Origin: Hysterangium stoloniferum
Taxonomy: Eukaryota > Basidiomycota > Agaricomycetes > Hysterangiales > Hysterangiaceae
Length of the DNA stretch: 64,000 nucleotides
NCBI GenBank assembly: GCA_015178975.1
Contig: WHVD01000018.1
Location: 474,001-538,000 of the forward strand
Reading direction: 5' to 3'
The position numbers were made by a program, and so were the translations under genes. This document shows positions 41,569 through 52,650 of the stretch, one piece after another. Position 1 is the first letter of the stretch. Each line of letters starts with the position of its first letter. The notes under the pieces are model-generated. The model had not been told where the DNA came from. It was given only the letters and a program-made list of their open reading frames with translations, and did no database searches.

Positions 41569-43211
41569 TCCGGCAACTCATTGCACCTGAACAGACCCAG
41601 CTGACACATGGTTTCCACATTTTGGAGCAGGCACAACCTTCCCCTGAGGGCAATTTCACGCTTCATGACCTTCTTTCTTACACATGAAACACCTCCCCTC
41701 TGCCCGAAGCTGGTTCATCTCCATTCAACTGAGTTTTTGCTGCAGCACTTTCGTCGCGGTTCCCATTACACCTGACCCTGAGGAAGTGGTAGGACAAAAA
41801 GTATTTCACATACTGTCAGTCTGACCTGCTGTCTGTTTAGCATGCTCATTCTGTCGTGGCCAGGATCGGGTTCCAGTCGAAGTGGTCTCTCGTCATCCTT
41901 TCTCTGCCTGATGAAACTCCTCAGCAGCTTCAAATCGTGTTGCTGTTTTGATAAGTCGCTTCCACGAGGTATTGTCTGGATTTAAACCATTATCTAACCA
42001 CTTTTCTTTGATATAGTGGTGCACCCCATCCCACACAATTTGTTTAAGCTGATGCTCTTGCATATCAGGGAAACACATAGCACTATTCTCCACATCTCGT
42101 GCAAAATCACAGAAACAATTTCCACCCTGCCAGGCTGAGGTCAATTGTTTCCGCAACCTCAGCTTATAATCTGCAGGGAAACAATAATCAAAAAGTCCAT
42201 CATAAACAGCTTTTAGTGTCCATCATTTCCGGCTCAAGGCCACATATAGAATGTGGCCTTGCCATCCAAGAAGTAAATTATTAACTTCACAGCCCATTTC
42301 CGATTTAACCCATTGATTTCTGTCCACAGATCATAGGCATATACAAAGGCTTCCAGGACGTCAAGGTCAGCTATGCCAGTGTACACCACAGCTTGCTTTG
42401 TCTTGACTCCCACTAAAAGTTTCTTAGTCCACTTGGTGTCAGCTGCGGACCACTTGTGTCTTTCAGATTTTATCCATTTAGAACTGGGTGAGTTTTTCTT
42501 TCTATTCTTCTTCTGGCCTGCTTTCAATGGGCCTCCAGTATCATCCTCTGACTCCGACCCTGAATTAGGTGAGTCTGCACTCCTATTAGCTGACCATTCA
42601 GTTGTAGTGCTACTTGATGATTCCTCCGACCCATCACTACTGGAGGAACTGCTCGAATCAGAGGGTGGTCCGAATTCTCCTTGCCCTCCGACTGCGAAGT
42701 ACCCACCCTCAGGCACTTGTGAAAACTCTCTCGCATATTGGCTGGTCACCCTCTTGGGCTGTGAACCCCTTGAAGGCTTACTAGTCTGCCTCTCATTTGT
42801 GGCAGTAGAGTATGGACATGAAGTCATTTTACTCTGGTCCCCCAGGATATTCTCACCCTCCATTTGTGCCTTCCCCTTAGTGGATCGGGATGACCCTTCT
42901 GGTCTCATTTCCTCAGCACTTGCAGGCTCCATTACATTGGATGTAGGTGCGTTGTCTTGTACCTCGATGACAATAGCACTTAAGTTTACTGATGGCTTAG
43001 GTCTTGCTTCCGAAATTTCTGATCCTTTCATCTTCCATGGGCTCACAGTGTTGGGTAGGGTCCATGTCCTGGGCAGCAGCCCCAATGGATCCTCATCAGA
43101 ATCAGAACTATCTGCCCACCTAAACCCTGGAGCTGGGTGGTGTTCCAGAACCATTATCTCTGCTTCCTCCTGCTGTAAATCGCCTTGGCTCAGATGGGAG
43201 GAAATGGGCAT
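41569..43211 (-). pseudogene. Element C gag
   Basis: The N-terminal ORF (43211-42234, 325 codons) is acidic and Ser-rich (DSDEDPLG; a run of Ser near residue 185; basic KNRKKNSPSSKW) and then has DLDVLEAFVYAYDLWTEING, typical of the capsid start in this clade. After breaks, 42156-41893 has FPDMQEHQLKQIVWDGVHHY. A knuckle RCFMCKKEGHE-x4-C (near 41655-41690, one stop inside) follows. The Met at 43211 is next to a breakpoint with a Tc1 element, so the true N-terminus and the 5' LTR are missing. Confidence 0.78.
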
Positions 43212-43977
43212 GGAAAAAGACTGGGGAAGTCCTGAATGAGAGGCTTGTTCAAGGGACAGTGAAGTTTGGTGGAGGATCAGTCATGGTTTAGGGGTGCTTC
43301 ATGTGGGAGGGTGTGGGATATCCCACCAGGATTGAGGGTAGAATGGATGGGGAACTTTACAGGAGCATCTTGGATGAAGACCTCCAAAACGGCATCAGGT
43401 ATTACCAGTTGGACCCTGCTAAAATCATCTTTCAGCAGGATAATGATCCAAAACATACCTGCAAAAAGGCAAAGGAATAGTTTGAAAATAATGGAATGAC
43501 TGTCCTACCATGGCCTGCCCAATCCCCAGACCTCAATCCAATTGAGCATCTATGGGATTACTTGAAGAGAAAGCTGGGACAGGATGCCACTGCACCAAGT
43601 GGGATTCTGGAGTTGTGGGAGAGGATAGAGAAGGAGTGGGAAGATATACCAGCTTCTGAGTGTCAGAAGTTAATTGAAAGCATGCCAAGGAGGGTTGAGG
43701 CAGTCATAAAGGCCAAGGGAGGGTACACCAAGTATTAAAATATAGCATATATTGCATCATAATCATCAGCCACAAAACCTTTCCAATGAGCAGGCCTGAC
43801 TAAACTATTTTTAGCATGCCCAAAAATACATATTATGTAATAATATTCTAGGCCACAATTCTATACATGTTTAGCTATCTAGTGTGAATTTTTAATATTT
43901 TTTTCTATTTTTTCTCCCCTGGTAGCAGTTTGCCAATATGCAAACTCAAAACATTGGAAAGGTTTTGTGAGTCACTG
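43212..43977 (+). mobile_element. Half Tc1 element (C-terminal transposase and right TIR)
   Basis: It starts abruptly within the transposase (KKTGEVLNERLVQ) and runs to the right terminus ..GAGTCACTG (43977) followed by TA. The left half is missing; a matching left terminus is isolated at 2958. The right end lies at a TATACTC site of a Gypsy LTR that continues at 43978. Confidence 0.8.
43216..43738 (+). pseudogene. Tc1-like transposase, C-terminal half
   Basis: It reads GTVKFGGGSVMV, stop, GCFMWEGVGYPTRIEGRM, then FQQDNDPKHTCKKA with the second catalytic Asp, a stop in KE-x-FENN, and the open part 43496-43738 with AQSPDLNPIEHLWDYLKRK (catalytic Glu) ending GGYTKY. Both internal stops are TAG where Trp (TGG) is expected, so single transitions explain them. 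It differs from the transposase at 5340-6343 and is better preserved. Confidence 0.85.
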
Positions 43978-44564
43978 TATACTCATATGTACTATCTGGT
44001 TATACTTTGATATGTCCTTTTATCCTTTTGATGATATGTTTCACATATGCCCATATATATATATGTAACTCATGGACTGTTTCCTTTTTCATAGTTACTG
44101 CCCTTGGTTGATCGTGGCCTCCAACCTTATCATAACCTTTCCATTCTTAGTCAAGTTTAATTGTCACCATTGGACACTTCTGCTTTTCCCTTAATTAGTA
44201 TTTCGAGATGCCAATAGCCCATATATAAACCCAGCTGTAATGTAGCTACAAAGCAATCAGAATATCGACTTAGATACACCCCTAGTCTCTGACTCTGCTA
44301 TCTGTTCATGACCTCCACATTCTGATGTCATCCAATTTCACAACCCAATCTACATTTACAACTTCAACCTTGACTTCAATATTCATCACTTTGGTTCCAA
44401 CTGTTCACATATGGCTCAGTTTCCAATCACTGAGTATTACCCTATACATTTAAAATTTAAGGGCATTTGATGGTACCTTTGTGAGGGCACAGCACATAAG
44501 CTGAAGCCAAGTCCTTCCATTCAGTCCCCATTGGTTCCCTGAACCTCCTGTTCCAGTTCTTAAC
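43978..44564 (+). mobile_element. Gypsy LTR (family B/E), 5' truncated
   Basis: It matches the solo LTR 62801-63573 from its internal TATACTC onward and ends CCAGTTCTTAACA. U5 stem-loop motif at 44483-44515. The first 180 bp or so are missing at the Tc1 end. It had inserted in a pol gene that continues at 44565. Confidence 0.8.
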
Positions 44565-44930
44565 ACTTGGCAGTAAACCTGATGCTATGACTAGATGATG
44601 GGACATCTACCTTAAAGAGGGGGAAAGTTATTATGCTGCATTTAATCCACATAAATTGAAACCAATCTTCACCTCTGAACAACTGACAGCATCCCTTCAA
44701 GCATCATTATTTTTCCCTACTTCTCTAGTCATACTGGTACTCCACAGTATCACCATCATGGATGTTGAGAAGTTACATCAGGACATCTTATAGACTCTCT
44801 GAGATGATCCAATCACTAGCTCCCATCTTGAGAATCCTAATAACTCATTGGCCCCCCAATTGTCTCAAGACTCAAGTGATTTCATTCTCCTTGATTGCAG
44901 AATCTATGTCCCAGACTCAGGAACCTGAAT
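44565..44930 (+). pseudogene. Gypsy pol remnant (RNase H to integrase linker)
   Basis: LGSKPDAMTR, stop, WDIYLKEG and then MDVEKLHQDIL and LDCRIYVPDSGT align with the RNase H-integrase linker of elements B and G. Stops are frequent. Upstream RT is lost at the truncated LTR. Confidence 0.75.
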
Positions 44931-46362
44931 ATGAGTGAATAACGGGACATTTTATGATGCAACTGCGGTCCAAACTGCAATTTCAAAGTGTATACAGTAG
45001 AGTGTGACGAGTATTTGGATTGTCAAAGGGCACTAATTTATGAATAATGCCTCAATATTCAATATTTCCTATTAAAACTGATACCTATTGTCTATCCAAG
45101 GTGATCCCCTGTATCCCCTTTTCCCCTCAAAAATCCTAATACTACTACGACTATATCAACAATAGCTATTTCATGACGAACGAATTTAGCGTAGTGCTAC
45201 AACTCTTAAGACAATAAACTCGTGCGACGAAATACAATTATTTATTAGTACATGTGGTCTATTGGTCTATTTTAAGGTATGTCTACCTCATTGGGAGGTT
45301 TGGGGACTGTCTCAAGCCTCGAGCTACACTCGGGGTAAATGAAGCCATCTGGCTTTTTAAACATATACACATAATTGTTTTACATAAACTCTGAGAAAAA
45401 TGACTATATATGCATCTGCGTTCGTTGTTGTATTGCAAATTTATAATAAGATACAAAGGATTTTTAGAGTGTACTAACACACAATGAATCGGGGGGGGGG
45501 GGGGTTCCACACTAAGCTGGCCCATTCCTATTGTGTTAATCATACAAGAATGGAAGGAATTATTTACAGTCCGTGTCGGAGGATTGCATCGCTCCGAGTG
45601 ATAAATTTACCACGTCGTTGGAAATCGATCATCGGCTATTTTTCTTCAAGGTGGGCTTCACTTCTTGTCAAAGATAAATATATATCACGTTCCTCCATCA
45701 GAGACCATGGACAAATTACTTTATCCAAGACAGCATTGCATCGATAAATTGTGTGTGGTACAGGAATATTTGTTCAATACTTTTTGTTGGGTCTTTCCCG
45801 ATCCTCAAAATGTGCTGCAAGTGCCTTTGAGCCCGAAGGATCCCTTCGGAAATACCGCCTCCTTGTACAGGGAGCTTTTTGGGGTCACTAATTTACCATA
45901 ATTAACGGGTAACAATATTGTATGTCCGCTATTTTATTCACCGCCCAGCGGGCCGCTAACAATGCATGGCATATATTAAATTGTTCCGGTATAGATTGTT
46001 CCGGTGTACGATCTCAGAGATCCGGCCCGGTGGTCCCTATGCCAAGCCTGCTGCACGTGTGAGTATATAGCCGATCACGATCGGAGTTCCCTTTCAGCCA
46101 CCCCCCTTCAGCTGGCGGTCTCGAGGGTCAGACCCACTGGAAAAAGATTGGACATATTATCAAATCACCCATAAAAGAAATACACACAAAATAGCAGTCG
46201 TAAAGCGGGCATTGTATTACGTGTGTATGGAAGATGAAAGCTAAACACGAATGCCAAAACAACCGGATACGGTTACAGAATAAGTTCATCGTGCTATTGA
46301 TACATCCCACGCTCCCAATCTATCCACCTAAAGGCCATGAGAAAAAGAAGGGTGCATTAGTG
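44931..46362. other. Intergenic, no clear gene; 14-bp G run
   Basis: Nothing recognised. A run of 14 G (45491-45504) is notable. A short open frame (45707-45901, MDKLLYPRQHCIDKLC start) has a protein-like composition but no motif. Confidence 0.4.
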
Positions 46363-46894
46363 TCATAACAATGACGTTAATGACAATACAGCGATGACGG
46401 CGGGGAGGATGATGGTGGTGGTTTGGTGGTGGGCTGCGTTGGTTTTTGCATCGGAGTCGGCAACAACATTTGGAGAGGACGATGATGATACTGGGACGGA
46501 GGAATCCTCAGGAACAGTATCAACGGAGACTGTAGCTTCTGGGATGGGGGCTGACGGAACGGAAGTTGCAGAGGGGCTGGTAGACGTATCCGTAATGTTT
46601 GGAGCCTAATATAATACCATTAGAATCCACTTATGTTTTAAGACAGGGTTGGAAAACTCACGTTTACGTTATAGCAGGTCCACAAACGGCAAGCGGAACG
46701 AAGGCGATTCATGGTAACAACCTGACCTGGTGTCAGGTTTTGGCCTGATGGTGCGGCAGACACAACTTGGGCCACTAAAAGTAATAGTGTAAATACAACG
46801 GTATTTGCAATAAAACATCGAGAAGGAACTCACAAATAGCGAACAAGACGATGGCCGCAATATACAAAACCGAGATGATGTTTCGGGAGTACAT
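46363..46894 (-). CDS. Small secreted, probably GPI-anchored protein
   Basis: Three exons: 46894-46834, 46774-46662 and 46605-46363, with introns starting GTGAG and ending TTTTAG and ATTAG. The predicted length is 138 residues. The first 28 or so form a signal peptide (MYSRNIISVLYIAAIVLFAI then LAQVVSAAPS). The mature part has two Cys (SACRLWTCYN) and possible N-glycosylation sites (NLT, NIT), then a Ser/Thr/Val/Pro-rich stretch. The C-terminus is hydrophobic (TTIILPAVIAVLSL..) after a small-residue region, as in GPI-anchored cell-wall proteins. The frame is intact through both splice junctions. No family is recognised; a cell-surface role is inferred. The plus-strand ORF over exon 3 is a shadow. 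Confidence 0.75.
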
Positions 46895-49261
46895 TTTAAT
46901 AGTAGTCAATGATTAGAGGGAAAACGAAAAACTGGTAGGAGTGGAAAGCTTGACTAAGGGTAGGGGGAGCTCGACCGAAGAAAGTGCGCTGAGGGACATC
47001 GTAAAGATGAGTAGTACTTATACCATTGGAACCTCGAGTGGAAGAATTCATGAACCCTAATGTCCCTTTGAATGAGCGAATTCGGGTGTCTCACCACTTG
47101 TTCCAAATCAGGATAGCAGCCCAGGCATCCAAACACAAGATTTCCTTTCCTGGCCGAATAGCACTTCCCAATCAGGCAATTCCCTCTGCCGATAAGCTTT
47201 TGTCAGTAAAATGCTCTGGTTCGCTTATATATATTAGAACCTGTTTGAGGTCCTTCGGTGCCTCTCCCTTTGAAAAATTATTGTTGACGGTGCGGCGTGG
47301 GTTTTCCGCAATTTCAAATCGAGGTCGGGGTCCCATGCGTAATATAACCACTTAAACCACATCGAACCACAACATCCCGCAACATCTTTTCAAGTGACAT
47401 GATAGGTATGCCCTGGATCGTCGCATTGTTCTTACAACACTAATAAATGGCATTCCGCTCTCTGGGAATGAGCCATGCAAGACACCTTGCAGGCGGAATC
47501 ATTACACCAGGACTCCACGCATTCCTCCAGAGATTATCAGCTGACACTCCGACTTCGAACTTCTTCATTGCCGAACGGCCGGAACGGAATCGTCTCTACC
47601 ACATACTTACCTCATGTAGGTGACAGCTTCTATCCATCTTCTGACGCCCAAAACAGCTCAATGATTATTAAATCTGACAGATGTAGCATCGCCTCTACCA
47701 CATCTTACCACTGATCGATGTGGTAGAAAAAGGTTCTTAGCAACTGCATTCTCTACATTATTAACCCCATGTCGTATGAGCCGTCTTCCATCTCGCGAAT
47801 GCAGGACTATCTTTGTTCCGCAATTGTCTTTGCAAGTAATGATCGCCATTTTAGGCTGATATCTTCGGAAATAATACAGGCATCCGATAAACTTCAAAAT
47901 GTCCATAAAGTAAGTGAGGAGATGTATGCCATAGGCTTTAGGGTTTTCAGTATACGAATGACGAATGACCTGATCTCTAGATAGTAGCCAGATAGACGCC
48001 ATTTCAACCTCCTCGTTGTGACCCGTTTCCTTTCCCCTGACAATTAAACCTTATCAACAGGATCAAATCATGCTGTCGATGCTGTCGATAGGTGAACAAA
48101 ATGGTCGACGCTGTTGTAGGCAGATCAACTGATCCCATCTCGGGGGTTGTTTCTCTGTCTGTTAGTGAGTCCGATTTCTCACCAACTTGATAGGGGGAGT
48201 TATGATAGGGACTAGCAATGTTGCCAAGAAAATGATGGATGCCCCACATGGTAGGACTAAATAACTCGCTTGCCTTTGTATAATCTTGCAAGCTCCAGTT
48301 TCAAATGCATTGATACGATAAAATGGAAAGAAGCATTATAAAGCCGCTCATCTGGGAAGCAGTATCTTCATTACACATTTTATAAATTGCATACAAGTTG
48401 GGATCTCATCGCCAGTTCCAAAATTCCACAAACCACCGGTCGGTAAATAACATTTTCTCCCTCGACTTAAGCATCGTCTAAAGAACAGGACATACGGAAG
48501 GGCGCTCCCAATCCTCCATAGTGACCTGCCCAGGGAACTTTGAGCGCACTATGAAATATTACTTATTGTGCGAATTTAAAAGCGGGGCAAAATTCTCAGA
48601 CAACCACGGACCACCAACGCCCCCCAGTCAACTAGGAAAAAAAACTATAGAACCATTCCCAAGTTGCCACAGCAGATGGCGAGTCGTGCTCGCGTCGACC
48701 TTGAGGTTCCGGCGACAAGCGACTGGGATCCTGCTCGCACACCAGGAAAGAAGCCGGAGGCGTGTTTGCCACTGGGGATTGCCATTTATGGGCGTGCCTT
48801 TCACCCTGAAGCACCGACTGAGCTCGGCAATATGATATAATGATGGTCGGTCTTCATTTTGCAGCGCTTACAAAAGTCCTCTTGTCGGATAGTCGACCTC
48901 TCACGAGACGCCGCCTGGACTTGCGCATTGACCTCACTTCTGTCATACTACTAGCCTTCGTGGTCAAAGGGAGTTGTCGTTATGGGAGATCGAGAGCCTT
49001 CGAATGATTCATTGTTTATCTAATAACCAAGGAGACTGACGTTCTGCTACATCAAAACTTAGTCGTATAAATAACAAGGTACAAAAATTTATCTTAGGCC
49101 ACCAAGTTATGATATATTTCTGATAAAACTTTAAAGTAAAAATATATATGTTAATAAAGAGTCAAATGAGACATTCACACTTGATATAAACGCATTGTCC
49201 TTGGGCTCATCCTCTTTAACGATAGTACAATAAACCATCCCCAGCAGGTCAACAGTCCGGT
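46895..49261. other. Intergenic, no gene recognised
   Basis: Short ORFs on both strands (for example 47026-47355 plus, 48521-48835 plus) lack motifs or splice-consistent continuations. No repeat family of the window occurs here. Confidence 0.4.
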
Positions 49262-51983
49262 TCAATAATGGTCATGATGCTTCCCCAAACTGACGTCAGC
49301 GACGGTACTGGCCTCGTTAATATTTAACTCGAGGTGTGAACCCATCGGGGCATTGGGGAACGGCGTCAAAATGAGCGTGTGCAAATCAGCCTGGATGACT
49401 TGGCGGCAAAATAGGTCCAAGTCGAGATCATTCTGCAGATTAAGTGGTCTTTAAAAAAAGAGAGGGCTTTATGATGAAGGGGGAGTGACGTACATCATCA
49501 TAGCCTACATAACGAGACCAACGTGAGAGATTGGGCTTATTATCTAATTTACTTCAAAAGGTATAAACGGCACATACCGAATGGCTGTTCAATCTCGTCA
49601 CCTGCTCCCATAAGCAATATTAGTGCTGAAATGAGACACGAATTACAAGGAGATGCGGACCAGCAGCAATGAAGCCAAGATAGAAGAATGCCGCGACGGC
49701 AGTTCCAGGTATGGTGTACCAATTAAAGTCGTGAGCCAGCTGGAAGGGGAGGAAGAACAGGTAGAGCCAAACAGTGCTGGAGGGATTGTGTTAAAATAAA
49801 AGTAAGAGGCGTGAAGGGGACGATGAACTTACTGTCTAAAACAATGGAGTTATTTGACAAGTCTGATTAGTGAGAGTTTTACAAAGGGAGGAAGGTTAAC
49901 CTTATGTGCTGGGAATATACGCTGATTGACACCGTTAGTCTTACGATTGAATTTGGCGACGTGTTTCACGTACTAAGGAAGGGGCGTGGTCAAGATCCTT
50001 TCAAGGGCTGCGGGGGGGTATGAAACATCAATCTACGGAACAATTATAGATAACACAAACTTACTGCCGAGAATATCCTCGTAAGACGCAACGCAACCGT
50101 ACATCCCACTAAGCGCATTGCCTTCACACGTCAAGTCATTAAGACTGCCATCAATGGAAAAGTGACAACATACCACCAAGCACGCCTCTCGCCTCCAGGA
50201 GCGACAACCACTCACTCATGCACCTAAGTATTTCCAACGGCAAATTCTCTCCATCTCCCGCAACCCTGGGACGATGTTTCCCTGTGCCTTGATACGTCTG
50301 TCTCGCCGCCCTCCGATGTTTACGAGACTGTCCTTCCTCAGCCCAGCGGATATTCACACCGCCCGTTTCGTCGTTTCCTTCGAAGCCTTCGCGCCAGTGG
50401 GCACGCCAGGCGCGGTACCAGTAGTATGGGTTTATAGCACGACCTGTAAGCAGAGTGAGGAGAGAAGACACGGAGTTCGGCGGCGGGGAAGCGTACCAAT
50501 GGAACTCAATGTAGCCAAGAACGGGATCAGGTCAGTTGATGCGCCGCTTTTATGTCCAGGCAACAGTGATGGGAGCAATGGATCGTGTTCTCCCTCGGAT
50601 GAATGAGACGACCCGAGCGAGGTACGAGATGAAGAATGCCGCAGAGTTTTGTTAACAGATCCGTATCCAGTAATAGGGGGTACAATGAGAGGTTCCTCGG
50701 ATGGGGGAGCAAGTGTGCTACTCTTGCGCGAGGTAGTAGGAAGCTTACTTCCGCTTGCTTGGGACGTAGGCGTGTTCGAGCCTATGAGAGAATTCTGGGA
50801 TCTTTTTGCTTCCAGTTGGCCGGACATGAGCTGGGAGTAGCTTTCGATGCTGTGTTGACGCTTTGGGATGCGCATGTTGACGTTGTGTGCCACAGGAGGG
50901 GGGTGGGGTTGGGTTTCCGCGGCGTGGTGGGAGTGAGCGTGATGCTCGTGGAATGGACGTACGACGGGGTAGAGGTCTTCGTAGTAAATTCCGAGTTCAC
51001 CTGGTATAATGCATTTAGACAGCCTTGAAGGAGTGATCACTGTGTATTACCTCTAACATAATGTTTGACGGAGATAGCAAACCTAAACAAAATCAAGATA
51101 TGGATTATTCTAATTGGGATGCTTGAGACGAAAAGGTAACTCACGCTTCAATTAATTCAAGCGCGATCCTCTTCTCGCGCATAGCCTGACCAATCTCATC
51201 CCTAGGGGTTTCGTCATTCGCGTCAATGGGTTTGTTGATTTTCGGAGGGACATGGATCCAGACTAAACGGGACATGGTACGACTAGTCTTCACGATATCA
51301 GACCATGCACAACGCCCCCACCAATACCTATGTAGCATTGATCAAGAAATCTGGAACTACTTAGTGTGAAAATTTAAACCTGTCATATCTGTTGGATACA
51401 ACTTGTAAATGAGACATACGATCGAAAAATAAAATAAACTACACACCCGCTAGAAACACGCAAGCTTATGACGAAACCAATAACAACACCTAATTATGGT
51501 ATGCCGTGTAAGTTACGAAAGGGCATCAAAAGGCGGAGAACAACGAAAAATGATCCACAATCGTATATTGTGAAAACATGGTCCAACCCCTATGACTGTA
51601 CATGCCCAGATAACACGACTTACCGAGAAGAGTTAACATGATGTTAGGGATCGCCAGCTTGATTTGAGTCTCTTGAGTTAACACCACAATCGCTAAAATC
51701 CCTCATTAACAGCGACGCAAGTCGTGATAGCGAGTGGGACTCACCTGCCGCGAAGATCGTGTGCAGGAGCACCGCCGGCCATATCCTCCAGATCTTTTGG
51801 GCGCGTCATTTCGAATTAATCGTAGAAGACTTAAAACTCAAATAAGATACATACCACAGTGCCGCCGCTCAACTTGGCCAGCGAGCGGTCAGGCATGAGG
51901 TTGTCGGGCAGTTGAATCGCTCCGTCTTTGTTGTTGGAAGGAAGCAGGATGTGGTTGCCCGTGGTTGATCGACCAGGCGTCAT
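49262..51983 (-). CDS. Bestrophin-like (UPF0187) anion channel
   Basis: Sixteen exons can be laid out, about 570 residues: 51983-51855, 51793-51745, 51692-51624, 51489-51447, 51388-51380 (9 bp), 51327-51145, 51082-51051, 51000-50497, 50443-50170, 50108-50065, 50007-49974, 49921-49901, 49776-49661, 49601-49578, 49504-49494 and 49432-49262. Family hallmarks in order: IWPAVLLHTIFA, IPNIMLTLLGVVIGFVIS, SSGYDRYWWGR, SDIVKTSRTMSRLVWIHVP, GELGIYYEDLYPVVRP, GMYGCVASYED, LERILTTPLPYVYS, TVWLYLFFLPFQL, EIEQPFGYD and NDLDLDLFCR. A His/Ser-rich insert of about 160 residues (exon 8) follows the YYEDLYP motif. The membrane segments suggest chloride or bicarbonate transport. The exon 9-10 junction is the least certain; the donor at 50169 is chosen because it keeps the frame. 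Confidence 0.88.
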
Positions 51984-52408
51984 GGTCGGTTGTTACTAGT
52001 AGAAGCAAAAAAGGTTTTTAGAGTGGTACAATGAGTGTGTGAATTGAGTTCTCGAGAACGTTGGGTATGAAGGTAAAGAGTGGAGTAATTGAGTGATGCT
52101 ATTACCACGATTATCTGAGATAGAGTCCGCCTCTTTGGATAAACATCTGATGGCAATCATATTTTCGCTAGCCGATCGCCGGTTGTATTTTTAGCATCCT
52201 CCGACTGGTAGGTGGATCCCTGTTGATTAAAGACTAATACTGACTTGGATTATGGGATTGTGATAATTATTACCAAATACCGATTATCTTCAAAAAAAAA
52301 ATTTCCACCCCACTCGTTGGCAGTTATTCTATAGTTGTTTGTGTTGAAGCGGTGACTGTGACAGATGAAAGGTTGCGGTCACGACTAACTTTAGTCTTCC
52401 ATACTTAG
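51984..52408. other. Upstream region of the bestrophin-like gene
   Basis: Presumed promoter, read on the minus strand. No clear TATA; no TE until the Copia-like fragment. Confidence 0.35.
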
Positions 52409-52650
52409 TATGAGTTGACTTATTGGAATATAATCTACAAGTTAATAGACTTGTAATAAGTACTTGTGTGTCAATCAATGTCAGTTAGTGAATCACCTTC
52501 TGGCATGATAGGTTTGGTGATAGTTTAGGTGTACATGGGTAAAGTCATGCATCAACCTCCCTGGGCATGGTCCACTGCATTTTCATATAAAAAGTTGAAG
52601 GAGACGAGCTGCCCCTAGGAAAAGGGTGTTTCATCACCATTTCCAACAAA
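52409..52650 (-). mobile_element. Copia-like LTR fragment
   Basis: Minus strand TGTTGGAAATGGTGATGAAAC (52647) to GTCAACTCATACTAAG (about 52409). Same piece as 2990-3252. It lies about 430 bp upstream of the bestrophin-like gene. Confidence 0.55.

Noticed and set aside
42373..43239. 288-codon ORF antisense to gag of element C
   Set aside because: It mirrors the Ser/Asp-rich low-complexity part of gag, has no motif, no promoter-like sequence and no counterpart in D. Unlike the antisense gene of element B it lacks introns and conservation.
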